A DNA stretch of 64,000 bases from Thalassospiraceae bacterium LMO-JJ14 (GTDB taxonomy: Bacteria > Pseudomonadota > Alphaproteobacteria > Rhodospirillales > Casp-alpha2), in assembly GCA_021555105.2 (NCBI GenBank), contig CP134604.1, positions 1,736,001 to 1,800,000 on the forward strand. Reading direction: 5' to 3'. Positions 17,307 through 25,450 of the stretch are shown one piece after another; within the stretch, counting starts at the first letter, position 1, and the number at the start of each line of letters is the position of its first letter. The position numbers were made by a program, and so were the translations under genes. The notes beneath the pieces are model-generated. The model saw only the letters and a list, made by a program, of their open reading frames with translations. It did no database searches and was not told the DNA's origin.

Positions 17307-17358
17307 GGGCGCCCCGGCTGTTTCTGCCCCCTGGAAACGCTCCTGGGCCGGGGCGCCC
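17307..17358 (+). terminator. Long GC inverted repeat after the CMD gene
   Basis: GGGCGCCCCGGC (17307-17318) pairs perfectly with GCCGGGGCGCCC (17347-17358) around a 28-base loop, which itself can fold. No T-run follows, so this may be a partial terminator or an mRNA-stabilising hairpin separating the first gene from the rest of the cluster. Confidence 0.5.
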
Positions 17359-17397
17359 GCCCCCCCTAAAGGGACAAAAAGCTAAAGGAATAAGAAA

Positions 17398-17862
17398 ATG
17401 TCACGCCCCCCCTTGCCACCGTTTGACGAAGCAACGGCCAGGATAAAGGTCCGAATGGCCGAGGATGCATGGAACAGCCGTTCGCCCGAGAGGGTCTCGC
17501 TTGCGTACACAGCCGATAGCCGGTGGCGAAACCGGGCCGAGCAACTGGAAGGCCGCGAACAGATTGTTCTGTTTCTGACCAGGAAATGGACACGTGAACT
17601 CGATTACCGCCTGATCAAGGAACTTTGGGCATTTCATGAGAACCGGATTGCCGTTCGTTTTGCCTACGAATTTCATGACGACAGCGGAAACTGGTACCGG
17701 GCTTACGGAAACGAGAACTGGGAATTTGCCCCCGACGGATTGATGCGTGTGCGCATTGCGTCGATCAACGATCTGCCGATCTCGGAAGAGCAGCGGTTGC
17801 TGCGCTGGCCGCTCGGCCCCCGCCCGGAGGATCACCCGGGCCTCTCGACCCTGAAATTATAG
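17398..17862 (+). CDS. DUF1348 (NTF2-like) protein
   Basis: A 154-residue small soluble protein recognisable as DUF1348: [24 protein letters not shown] followed by [31 protein letters not shown] and GNENWEF are near-invariant in that family. The fold is the NTF2/SnoaL cone; no enzymatic role is established. AAGGAA precedes the ATG. It follows the CMD gene after a GC-rich hairpin and precedes a Tat-exported hydrolase by 190 bases. DUF1348 genes often appear in TetR-controlled stress or detoxification clusters, which fits this context, but the function is unknown. Confidence 0.88.
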   Translation: MSRPPLPPFDEATARIKVRMAEDAWNSRSPERVSLAYTADSRWRNRAEQLEGREQIVLFLTRKWTRELDYRLIKELWAFHENRIAVRFAYEFHDDSGNWYRAYGNENWEFAPDGLMRVRIASINDLPISEEQRLLRWPLGPRPEDHPGLSTLKL

Positions 17863-18052
17863 CGAACACCCGAATACCGGCGCCGGCACCCCGGCACCGG
17901 GAGCAGAGGACCGTGGATGCATTTCCCTGCGCCGCAAGCGTAGCGATTTCTGCGACAGGACGAGTCTTGCCTGAAGACAGGGATTACAGGTCCGTCAACC
18001 CGGCGGTGCGGCATGGCGATCGCACCGTCTAAACCTAGACGAGGAGTAACAA

Positions 18053-18913
18053 ATGGATACGAACATAGCTGACGAATGCGGTTGCGGTGTTACGCACGAG
18101 AAAGTGGATATGGCCCGCCGCCGTCTCATGTCAGGTGCAGCCGGCGTTGCCGCCTTGGGCGCGGTGGCCGCTACGGGCGGCGTTGCTTCGGCGGCAACCA
18201 GCGAAGCGCGGGCACAGTATGCGGATCCCGAAAAACCGGGGCTGCCGCAAATCGATATGACGATCGATCCCAAGCGAACCGCGCTTGTCGTCACGGATCC
18301 GCAAATCGACTTTCTCTCCGAAAAAGGCGTGACGTGGGGTGTCGTGGGCGAGAGCGTTACCGAGCAGGGCACCGTCGACAACATCGAGCGTCTATTCATC
18401 GCCGCCAAGAAAACGGATATGCCGGTCTTCATTTCGCCGCACTATTACTATCCGCACGACCACAAATGGCAGTTCGAGGGCACGCTTGAAAAAACCATGC
18501 ACTCGATTGGTATGTTCAATCGCCTTGATCCACTGAATGTGGACGGTTTCAAGGGCTCCGGCGCGGATTGGATGCCGCAGTACAAGAAATACATCGAAGA
18601 CGGCAACACGATCGTCTGCTCGCCTCACAAGGTCTACAGCCCGGCGCAGAACGATCTCAATCTGCAACTGCGCAAACGTGGCATCGACAAGGTGATCCTC
18701 GCTGGCATGTCGGCGAACCTGTGCACCCAGGCGCACCTTTACGACCTGCTGGAACTTGGTTTCGAGGTTGCGGTCGTACGCGATGCGACGGCCGGAGCCA
18801 AGGTTCCCGAAGGGGATGGTTACCTCGCCGCGATTATCAATTTCCGGATGGTCGCCAATGCCGTCTGGTGGACGGACGATGCCGTTAAACGCATCACCAA
18901 TGCTGTCATCTGA
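18053..18913 (+). CDS. Tat-exported isochorismatase-family cysteine hydrolase
   Basis: A 286-residue protein with a twin-arginine type leader: ARRRLMSGAAGVAALGAV, ending near ASAATSEA (about residue 50). The isochorismatase-like fold follows, with all three catalytic residues visible: Asp86 in VVTDPQIDF, Lys in SPHKVYSPAQNDLN and Cys in AGMSANLCTQAHLYDLLELG. Export is unusual for this family, which is mostly cytoplasmic; substrates range from isochorismate to amides such as nicotinamide and ureas and cannot be inferred here. The N-terminus carries CGCG before the Tat motif. AGGAG precedes the ATG. It probably shares a transcript with the YHS gene 49 bases downstream. Confidence 0.88.
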   Translation: MDTNIADECGCGVTHEKVDMARRRLMSGAAGVAALGAVAATGGVASAATSEARAQYADPEKPGLPQIDMTIDPKRTALVVTDPQIDFLSEKGVTWGVVGESVTEQGTVDNIERLFIAAKKTDMPVFISPHYYYPHDHKWQFEGTLEKTMHSIGMFNRLDPLNVDGFKGSGADWMPQYKKYIEDGNTIVCSPHKVYSPAQNDLNLQLRKRGIDKVILAGMSANLCTQAHLYDLLELGFEVAVVRDATAGAKVPEGDGYLAAIINFRMVANAVWWTDDAVKRITNAVI

Positions 18914-18962
18914 CCTCAAACCCAAACCTCAACTCACTCAAAAACCTGAAAGGATCAATCTC

Positions 18963-19451
18963 ATGGATATCAAGTCTTACTTCGTTGTTGCCGTAATGAT
19001 GGCACTGTCGGTCTTCTTTACGACCGTGGCGTTCGCCGATGATGAATACAACGTCGCGAAAGGTCTGACGCTGACAGGCAACCCGCTCGGGATGCATGGC
19101 GTCGATCCGATTTCGCTGTTTGAAAGCGACGAACCGAAAATCGGCAATGCCGAATTCACTTCGGAACATGAAGGCGTCGACTACTACTTTGCCTCTGCCG
19201 AGGCAAAGAAACGCTTCGAGGCGAACCCGGAGTTATATGTGCCCCAGTTCGGTGGTTTCTGCGCCTTCGGGGTCAACGTTGGCAAGAAACTCGATGGCGA
19301 TGCCCGCTACGCCGATATCCTCGACGGCAAGCTCTATCTGTTCGTGAACGACATTATTCTTCAGAAGTACCTGAAAAACAGGGAACAGATCATCGCCGGT
19401 GCTTACGATAAATGGCCGGGGATCCGTTCCACGCCCGTGGAAAACCTCTGA
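18963..19451 (+). CDS. Secreted YHS-domain protein
   Basis: A 162-residue protein with a cleavable signal peptide (MDIKSYFVVAVMMALSVFF, cleavage near AFADDE). It has a YHS-type domain: the GVDPISLFES start, the YYFASAEAKKRFEANPELYVPQFGGFCAFGV core, then a C-terminal segment ending KWPGIRSTPVENL. YHS domains are associated with metal binding; periplasmic versions of this type are common in proteobacteria without a firm function. The ATG at 18963 is supported by AAAGGA upstream and by the signal peptide. It is the last gene of the TetR-linked cluster and is followed by two inverted repeats. Confidence 0.88.
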   Translation: MDIKSYFVVAVMMALSVFFTTVAFADDEYNVAKGLTLTGNPLGMHGVDPISLFESDEPKIGNAEFTSEHEGVDYYFASAEAKKRFEANPELYVPQFGGFCAFGVNVGKKLDGDARYADILDGKLYLFVNDIILQKYLKNREQIIAGAYDKWPGIRSTPVENL

Positions 19452-19461
19452 CGGGATTGTT

Positions 19462-19510
19462 GAAGGCCGGATTGTGACCTCGCTTATCCGGGGCGTGCAA
19501 TCCGGCCTTC
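19462..19510 (+). terminator. Perfect 13-bp inverted repeat after YHS gene
   Basis: GAAGGCCGGATTG (19462-19474) pairs with CAATCCGGCCTTC (19498-19510) around a 23-base loop. There is no T-run. It lies 10 bases after the YHS stop codon and probably protects or ends the transcript. Confidence 0.6.
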
Positions 19511-19530
19511 CCGTGCCGGCTGAAGCGTAG

Positions 19531-19581
19531 GAGACACAGAGACCGGTTCGAATTGGGACCGCTCTGTGTCTCTTTGCTTTT
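19531..19581 (+). terminator. Hairpin with T-rich tail
   Basis: GAGACACAGAG (19531-19541) pairs with CTCTGTGTCTC (19562-19572) and is followed by TTTGCTTTT. This fits a rho-independent terminator of the rightward cluster. Its stem resembles the repeat after the RND operon. Confidence 0.65.
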
Positions 19582-19610
19582 ATGGACGCTGGGGCAGGGG
19601 CATTCCGCGC

Positions 19611-20507
19611 TCAGGCGCGCGGCCGGGAAACCGCATTCTCGCCGTCATCGTCATCGTCGTCTTCGATCTCGTCGATATCTTCCGGCGGCAGCCCCGCGGC
19701 GTCGCGTGCCTTCAGACGCCGGTAACGTCGGATACTGACCGGGATCAGACCGAGATAGAGAAACAGCACCGCCGCCAGTGTCCACCAAGGCGCGGAAACG
19801 GTGAACGTCACCGTCACGGCAATTACGATCATCACCGGCAGGAACCAGGCGCGGGGAATGCGCGAAGCCTTGAACGAAAACGTCGGTACCGTGCTGATCA
19901 GAAGCGCACCGGATGCCAATTCCCATATCGCGACAGTGCCCGGGTTACGGAAGAAGTCGTCCCCCAGATTGAGCGACATGATCAGCGGCAGCAGAACCAG
20001 CCCTGCACCGGCAGGGGCCGGCACGCCGGTGAAGAACTGCCCCGCCCACTTCGGTTTGCCCGGGTCTTCGAGCGCGACATTGAAGCGCGCCAGACGCAGC
20101 CCGCAGCACATGGCGAACAGCATGCACACGATCCAGCCCCAACGCCCGGCATCCTGCATTGCCCACAGATAAAGGATCAACGCCGGACAGACGCCGAAAC
20201 AGACGAAATCGGAAAGCGAATCCAGCTCGGCACCGAACTTGCTGGCGCCTTTCAAGAGCCGGGCGACACGGCCGTCCAGCGCATCGAGCAGCGCCGCGAC
20301 AGCGACTGCCATGGCGGCGAATTCCCATTGTGCGTGCAGTGCGAACCTGACCGATGTCAGCCCCGAGGCCAGTCCCATCAGTGTCAGGACGTTGGGGATC
20401 AGCTTGTTCAGGCTCATGACGCGGATGCCGCGGCGTTTCTGCGCAGCGCCGGCCGCTTGATCGGCGTCCTGAGCGGACGTCGGGTTTTCTGGCGCTTCTT
20501 CGGTCAT
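19611..20507 (-). CDS. pssA: CDP-diacylglycerol-serine O-phosphatidyltransferase
   Basis: Makes phosphatidylserine from CDP-diacylglycerol and serine in the inner membrane. It has 298 residues with about eight hydrophobic segments. The CDP-alcohol phosphotransferase signature is complete: DALDGRVARLLKG, then GAELDSLSD (four Asp residues and Gly/Arg in the D-x2-D-G-x2-A-R-x8-G-x3-D-x3-D pattern, near residues 76-98). The C-terminal tail (DIDEIEDDDDDDG) is unusually acidic. The start ATG follows the psd stop with no gap (TAGATG), so the pair is co-translated. Together they form the PE branch of lipid synthesis. Confidence 0.95.
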   Translation of the reverse strand: MTEEAPENPTSAQDADQAAGAAQKRRGIRVMSLNKLIPNVLTLMGLASGLTSVRFALHAQWEFAAMAVAVAALLDALDGRVARLLKGASKFGAELDSLSDFVCFGVCPALILYLWAMQDAGRWGWIVCMLFAMCCGLRLARFNVALEDPGKPKWAGQFFTGVPAPAGAGLVLLPLIMSLNLGDDFFRNPGTVAIWELASGALLISTVPTFSFKASRIPRAWFLPVMIVIAVTVTFTVSAPWWTLAAVLFLYLGLIPVSIRRYRRLKARDAAGLPPEDIDEIEDDDDDDGENAVSRPRA

Positions 20508-21194
20508 CTAGCGAATCTCGCCCTTTAACGGTTCGCCGTTTCTGGCGAGATCGGCAATGACCGTCTCGCCGGCAACGGTGGTCTGACCTTCGATCACCAG
20601 CGGCTGCACGTCGTCCGGCAGGTAAATGTCGACACGCGAGCCGAAACGGATCAGGCCGAAACGTTCGCCGGCCTTGAGCGGCGAACCGGTTTCAACGTAG
20701 CACAGGATGCGCCTGGCCACGAGACCGGCGATCTGCACGAAGGCGATCTCGGTGCCGTTATCGGCTTTCACCTTGAGCGACATGCGCTCGTTGAATTCGC
20801 TGGCCTTGTCGAGCGATGCATTGAAAAAACGGCCGGGCCGGTAATGCTTTGCGCTGACAATGCCGGAAATCGGTGAACGGTTCACATGCACGTTGAAGAC
20901 GTTCATGAATACCGCGACGCGGGTCATCGGCTCGGTACCCATGTCCAGTTCGGGCGGCGGCGGCGCCTTGATCACCGACTGCACGACGCCGTCGGCGGGG
21001 CAGATGACGAGGTTGTCGCCGCTCGGCGTGATCCGGTCCGGATCGCGGAAGAAATACACGCACCACGCCGTCAGAAGCGCACCGAGCACGCCGGCGGGTT
21101 CCCACCAGATGTAGAGGATTACCGCAACGGCGGCAAAAATCGCAATGAACGGGTATCCCGCTTTGTTAATCGGGACGAGAACGATTTTCAGCAA
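20508..21194 (-). CDS. psd: Phosphatidylserine decarboxylase proenzyme
   Basis: Converts phosphatidylserine to phosphatidylethanolamine. It has 228 residues, of the short archaeal/alphaproteobacterial type. The N-terminal membrane segment is [17 protein letters not shown], followed by VYFFRDPDR and VCPADG-like ([11 protein letters not shown]) motifs. The self-cleavage site that makes the pyruvoyl group is the Gly-Ser in [13 protein letters not shown], near residues 182-186. The start is TTG at 21194 with AGGAG 7 bases upstream. It is first gene of the psd-pssA operon; 33 bases separate it from the LysM gene upstream, so the three may be co-transcribed. Confidence 0.94.
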   Translation of the reverse strand: MLKIVLVPINKAGYPFIAIFAAVAVILYIWWEPAGVLGALLTAWCVYFFRDPDRITPSGDNLVICPADGVVQSVIKAPPPPELDMGTEPMTRVAVFMNVFNVHVNRSPISGIVSAKHYRPGRFFNASLDKASEFNERMSLKVKADNGTEIAFVQIAGLVARRILCYVETGSPLKAGERFGLIRFGSRVDIYLPDDVQPLVIEGQTTVAGETVIADLARNGEPLKGEIR

Positions 21195-21227
21195 AACACG
21201 GCTCCTGATCTAACGCGACGTCAAATC

Positions 21228-22235
21228 TCAGTTGACGCTCGGAATTTCAAAGACTTGGCCCGGATATATCAAATCCGGATCGATAATCCGACCCTTGTTC
21301 GCCTCGAATATCTGAGTATAGGAAAAACCCGAGCCGTATACACGTCTGGCAATACGCCACAATGAATTGCCGGGTTGTACCAGCACATAGGTGCCTTCGG
21401 CCATGGCCTTGAGATCCTCGGCACGCGAGAACGGATACTCGACACGGGCCAGGACCTTGCCTTGTGTGCCGATCTGGTCGGCCCGCAACGTATAAAGCCC
21501 CGGCGGGATGAGGTCTTCGGGGCGGGCGACCCACTGGCTGTCATCGCCGGCGGTCGTCCGGGCGATCAGATCGCCGTCCAGATAGAGCAGGACGCTCGCG
21601 CCCTTCGGTGCCGCGCCACCGACGATGACATGCCCCTTGGCATCGTAATCGATGGTGTCGATGGTCAGCGGAAATTGCGTGCGGTCCGTCGGCCCGGCCG
21701 GATTCTGGACGATCTTTGTCGGCGCGTTGGCGGCCTTCGGGAACTTCAGGACCATGGCGTTCTGTTGTTTCGGGGTGTCGGTCGCGGCATCTCTGGCCGG
21801 CACGGCAATGACCACATCTTCGCTCGACGCAATAACATTGCCGTTTTCAAGCACGGCCCTGAGCGTCAGATTGCGCGAGCCGGGGGACAGCGGTTCGGCG
21901 GGGATGAACACCCACTCGCCGCGCTCGTCGGCTGTCACTTTGCCGATCAGCGTATCGCCATCGAGAATCTGCACCTCGCTGCCCGGTGGCGCCTTGCCGG
22001 CGATGACCGTATCGCCCTCGGGATTGACGCGGATGACATCGAACGACGGCCCGTGCGGGGTAGGGGCTTCCGGTTCCGCGGCGGCCGTGCCGTCGGCCGG
22101 CTTTGCGGTGTCCTGGACGGTGGTTTCCGTGCCGTCTGCGGTGATTTCTTCCTGCCAGGCGAACTCGTTCAAACCGATCGCTGCTGCAATCGCGGCGAGG
22201 CCAAGAAGGACCAGCAGGATAGGTGTTTTAGACAT
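21228..22235 (-). CDS. LysM-domain protein with Ig-like repeats, membrane-anchored
   Basis: A 335-residue protein. An N-terminal membrane helix (MSKTPILLVLLGLAAIAAAIGL) is followed by an Ala/Pro/Thr-rich linker (about 25-65) and two bacterial Ig-like segments (VIRVNPEGDTVIAGKAPPGS and a second near residue 200, DAKGHVIVGGAAPKGASV). The C-terminal LysM domain (about 285-333, YVLVQPGNSLWRIARRVYG to LIYPGQVFEIP) binds peptidoglycan. The ATG at 22235 is chosen because it starts the membrane helix; an upstream extension to 22424 has no coding features and a weak start. Probably a periplasmic cell-wall-associated protein. It runs into psd. Confidence 0.88.
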   Translation of the reverse strand: MSKTPILLVLLGLAAIAAAIGLNEFAWQEEITADGTETTVQDTAKPADGTAAAEPEAPTPHGPSFDVIRVNPEGDTVIAGKAPPGSEVQILDGDTLIGKVTADERGEWVFIPAEPLSPGSRNLTLRAVLENGNVIASSEDVVIAVPARDAATDTPKQQNAMVLKFPKAANAPTKIVQNPAGPTDRTQFPLTIDTIDYDAKGHVIVGGAAPKGASVLLYLDGDLIARTTAGDDSQWVARPEDLIPPGLYTLRADQIGTQGKVLARVEYPFSRAEDLKAMAEGTYVLVQPGNSLWRIARRVYGSGFSYTQIFEANKGRIIDPDLIYPGQVFEIPSVN

Positions 22236-22389
22236 TGCTATTTGATTGCCATATTTATGCCCTGCATAAAAGAAATAGATGCATTCGCCGCGATACCGGC
22301 CGTCAGGCGCTAACGCGAACTTGATTGGACGTTTCGGCTGTCGCGGGCGATTTTTTAACCACGACATTATGACTGATTGAGGGAATCCC

Positions 22390-23100
22390 ATGTCAGAACA
22401 CACCCCGGAACAAATCCAAGGCACTGAAAACGTAGGTTCTACGCCGGTCTATGTCTGGGACGTTCCGACCCGCATATTCCACTGGTCACTGCTGGCCGCC
22501 GTCGCGACATCCCTGATTTCATCGGAATTTGGCCCGATGTCGGTGCACCTGATTTCCGGGCATGTGGTCCTGGCATTGCTGATTTTTCGCCTGTGCTGGG
22601 GGTTTTTGGGCGGCCGGCACGCGCGATTCGCAAGTTTCGTCAAGGGGCCGGTCACGGTCCTTAAATATGCCTGCCGTCTGAAGTCGGGTGAAACGCCGGC
22701 GCATCTGGGCCATAACCCGATGGGCGGATGGTCGGTGCTGGCAATCATCACCGTGCTCGCCGTGCAGGCGACAAGCGGCCTGTACGCCAATGACGATATT
22801 CTGACCGAAGGGCCGCTGGCCGACACCGTCTCCAAATCAACCAGCGATTATCTGACGTATATCCATCACCTCAGCTCGAACGCGGTGTATGCGCTGATCG
22901 TGCTGCATCTGGCGGCGGTCGCGTTCTATACGTTCAAGGGGCACGGCATCATTCGTGCGATGATCGACGGGCGGACGCGTGACATACCGCCAACGAGCGC
23001 AGATGTGCCGGCCGCACGCGACGCCAGGGGATCGATAATCGCCGCGTTGGTCATCGCCGCCTTTGCCGCGGCCGCGGCGTACGCAATCAACGTGTATTGA
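22390..23100 (+). CDS. Cytochrome b561-type membrane protein
   Basis: A 236-residue diheme cytochrome b of the Ni/Fe-hydrogenase b-type/COG3658 group. Four core helices carry candidate heme histidines: VPTRIFHWSLLAAVA (residue 31), LISGHVVLALLIFRLCWGFLGG (58), YIHHLSSNAVYALIVLHLAAVAFYTF (two) and KGHGIIRAMIDG. A fifth helix closes the C-terminus. GAGGGA lies 5 bases before the ATG. Such proteins pass electrons between the quinone pool and a periplasmic partner. No partner (cytochrome c, hydrogenase or molybdoenzyme) is adjacent, so its role is open. Divergent from the LysM gene. Confidence 0.88.
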   Translation: MSEHTPEQIQGTENVGSTPVYVWDVPTRIFHWSLLAAVATSLISSEFGPMSVHLISGHVVLALLIFRLCWGFLGGRHARFASFVKGPVTVLKYACRLKSGETPAHLGHNPMGGWSVLAIITVLAVQATSGLYANDDILTEGPLADTVSKSTSDYLTYIHHLSSNAVYALIVLHLAAVAFYTFKGHGIIRAMIDGRTRDIPPTSADVPAARDARGSIIAALVIAAFAAAAAYAINVY

Positions 23101-23242
23101 ACGGATAGGCCCTGCGGATGGCGGGGGATGATCCTGAACCGGCATGCGCGCAGGCAATAAGCTTCTGGCCGGTTGGTTTTATAGCGGTTGTGTGATCTGA
23201 TTTTGCCCGCGCCATTTCTTGTGACAATAACGGAGACAGCGA

Positions 23243-23638
23243 ATGTCGTTTGATCAAGCCAGCCTTGACGACCTCGCAACCAGATACACGGCAGCCTGGA
23301 ATACGAGAGTTCCCGAGAACGTTGCGGCCTTTCACGCGCCCACAAGCCGGATCATCATCAACAATGGCGAACCATCCGAAGGACACGATGGGATTACCGA
23401 GATGGCGGCGGGTTTTCATGCCGCTGTGCCGGACCTGGCGCTCCAAAATGACGGTATCCGAGGCGCCGGGGACCATGTTGTCTACATGTGGACGTTTAAG
23501 GGGCATGACGCCAACACCGGACATCCGTTATGCGTCAGCGGCTGGGAGGAATGGGAACTCGACGGGGATATGAAGGTCGCTTCGGCGCGCGGTTGGTTCG
23601 ATGCCGAGAATTACCAACGACAGATCGACGGTCTCTGA
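23243..23638 (+). CDS. SnoaL-like (NTF2 fold) small protein
   Basis: A 131-residue protein with the SnoaL/ester-cyclase-like pattern: LATRYTAAWNTRVPENVAAFHAP, GHDGITEMAAGFHAAVPDLAL, GDHVVYMWTFKGHDANTG, then a C-terminal GWFDAENYQRQ. These small cone-shaped proteins act as cyclases, hydrolases or binding proteins, and the substrate cannot be guessed. GGAG lies 8 bases before the ATG. It stands alone between cytochrome b561 (142 bases upstream) and a response regulator. It is unrelated in sequence detail to the DUF1348 protein at 17398 although the fold is the same. Confidence 0.8.
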   Translation: MSFDQASLDDLATRYTAAWNTRVPENVAAFHAPTSRIIINNGEPSEGHDGITEMAAGFHAAVPDLALQNDGIRGAGDHVVYMWTFKGHDANTGHPLCVSGWEEWELDGDMKVASARGWFDAENYQRQIDGL

Positions 23639-23758
23639 CTCCAATCCCCGTGGCACTTGTCAGAACTTGCAGATCAGGTAACAAATATTGCAAAAATTGC
23701 GAATGCACGGTTTTGAATTACGTATTGTTTGCTCCCTTAAAAGTAGGTTGTACGGGTA

Positions 23759-24139
23759 ATGACAGTAACTGCGGTCATTATTGATGATGAAGAATTGATG
23801 CGGCGGGTCGTTAGTGCCGGCCTGGAACAACTCGATGTATCAATCGTCGGCGAGACAGAAGACGGCCGGGCCGGGGTTGATCTTGTCCTCGAGTTGGAGC
23901 CGGACCTTGTTTTGCTCGACATCATCATGCCTGAATTAAACGGATATCTGGCCTTGGAAGAGATTATCGGGCGTGCTCATGACCCCTATGTCGTCATGAT
24001 GACCGCCATAGCGGATGAAGAAGTTTCCAGGAATTGCAGACTGGCCGGCGCGCAGGACTATATCCTGAAATCAGCCCCAATGACCGAGACCGTTGAGCGT
24101 TTGAGCCGGCACGTTAAGTTTCTGAAATCCCGCAAGTAG
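23759..24139 (+). CDS. Single-domain response regulator (receiver only)
   Basis: A 126-residue CheY-like receiver with no output domain. The acidic pocket is IIDDEE (residues 8-12), the phospho-acceptor Asp is in LVLLDIIMPELNG (near 57), Thr in VVMMTAIAD (near 85) and Lys in DYILKSAPM (near 105), so all key residues are intact. It probably acts in chemotaxis or phosphorelay signalling; no histidine kinase is adjacent. The upstream 120 bases are AT-rich and presumably hold its promoter. The ATG has no strong ribosome binding site (GGTTGTACGGGTA upstream). It converges on the HlyD gene. Confidence 0.88.
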   Translation: MTVTAVIIDDEELMRRVVSAGLEQLDVSIVGETEDGRAGVDLVLELEPDLVLLDIIMPELNGYLALEEIIGRAHDPYVVMMTAIADEEVSRNCRLAGAQDYILKSAPMTETVERLSRHVKFLKSRK

Positions 24140-24248
24140 CGCTTTATTCGACAGAGCCAATAGGTGCTCAGATGACAGCCTATGGCCACACCGTTCAGTT
24201 GTTTCCCCGGTAAAATACTATTTGCCTATACCTGCTTGCGCCGATACA

Positions 24249-25448
24249 TCACCGGGCCTCGATCCGGGCGCCGTCCGTGACCTGATCGGATGGGTGCAGG
24301 ATCACCCGTGCGCCCGCCTCAAGCCCCGATACCACCTCGGCATGCTCCGCATTGCGGGCGCCGAGTTCGACCGTCCGCAGGACCGCGCGGCCATCTTCCT
24401 CTGTGAACACGGACCAGGTGTCACCGGTGCGGAAGACCGCGCCGAGCGGTATCGCCAGCGACTCGATCTCATCCAGGACGATGGTCACGTCGACCCGGTA
24501 TCCATGCCGAAGCCGGGCCCACGTGTCAGGCGCGCCGATGAGATCGAGCAGCACGTCGACCCGCTGTTCATCGATCCCGAGCGCCGAAACCTTGGTGTAC
24601 CCGAACGGCTCAACCCGGCGCACTATGGCCTTCAGAGAAGAACCGCCCCAGCCGTCAATCACGGCGGGCATTCCGGCCAGCACCTTGACCGCGTCTTCCG
24701 AAAGCAGGTCGACGACGATTTGCAGGTCGCGCGGATCGCCGATTTCCAGTACCCCCGCGCCCGCCGGTAATGTGGTTTCGCTTTCCTCCAATATCTGCAG
24801 GATTTCGCCGTCAACCGGCGCCCGCAGGATCAAGCATTCGCAGTCGCTGAAACTGCGTTCCGTCGACGTCGGTGAAACCAGCCGCGCCTGGGCCACTTCA
24901 ACCTCGTGCCGCCGTTGATCGAGACGCGCCTGTGCGGTCAACAGGTCCGCCACGGCGATACGGTTGGCGCGTTCGTCCTGATCCAGTTTCTGTTTGGCGA
25001 TCGTGCCGTTGGCGAACAACTCGCGGCTACGCTCGACCTCGGCCGCGGTGAACGTCAAGTCCGCCTGTGCGCGTTTCAATTCCGCGGCGGCAAGGTTTTC
25101 GCTGGCGCGTGCCGCTTCCAGGGTGGCGCGCGCTTCGGTCTCGGTACGAACGTCAAGAAACACCGGCGCCGATGGTTCGATCCGCGCGATTTCGCTTTCG
25201 CCCGCGACGACGGCATCACCGACCTCGCCTTGAACCCTGAGCAGGCGGCCCGCGACGGGTGCGGAAACCCGGTACACTTCCTGCACTTCCGCCATGCCTT
25301 CGTCGGCGACGGTGATCCGGATTTTGTCTTCGCTAACGGTCGCGAAATCGACGGCAACCGGCTGCGGGCGGAAAGCGAACACCAGGGCAGCAACGACAAG
25401 AGCCGAGGCACTACCCCACAGGAAATACCGGACAAGATTTTTTTGCAT
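24249..25448 (-). CDS. HlyD/RND-type periplasmic adaptor of an ABC exporter
   Basis: A 399-residue adaptor with an N-terminal membrane anchor (YFLWGSASALVVAALVFAF). It has a lipoyl-like half (VYRVSAPVAGRLLRVQGEVGD), a long coiled-coil hairpin (about 90-180, rich in Ala/Glu/Arg), the second lipoyl half (ILRAPVDGEILQILEESE) and beta-barrel domains. The ATG at 25448 begins MQKNLVRYF, 2 bases after the FtsX stop. The frame continues upstream to 25817 only as a shadow of the FtsX gene. It is the third gene of an ATPase-permease-adaptor set, so it links the permease to an outer-membrane channel encoded elsewhere. Confidence 0.9.
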   Translation of the reverse strand: MQKNLVRYFLWGSASALVVAALVFAFRPQPVAVDFATVSEDKIRITVADEGMAEVQEVYRVSAPVAGRLLRVQGEVGDAVVAGESEIARIEPSAPVFLDVRTETEARATLEAARASENLAAAELKRAQADLTFTAAEVERSRELFANGTIAKQKLDQDERANRIAVADLLTAQARLDQRRHEVEVAQARLVSPTSTERSFSDCECLILRAPVDGEILQILEESETTLPAGAGVLEIGDPRDLQIVVDLLSEDAVKVLAGMPAVIDGWGGSSLKAIVRRVEPFGYTKVSALGIDEQRVDVLLDLIGAPDTWARLRHGYRVDVTIVLDEIESLAIPLGAVFRTGDTWSVFTEEDGRAVLRTVELGARNAEHAEVVSGLEAGARVILHPSDQVTDGARIEAR

Positions 25449-25450
25449 GA

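Noticed and set aside
19526-19575. GGTTCGAATT, looking like a tRNA T-arm
   Set aside because: It is the loop of a GAGACACAGAG hairpin; no acceptor stem or anticodon arm can be built around it.
23243-23638. SnoaL-like protein as a duplicate of the DUF1348 protein
   Set aside because: Only the general fold and length agree; the DUF1348 motifs are missing.
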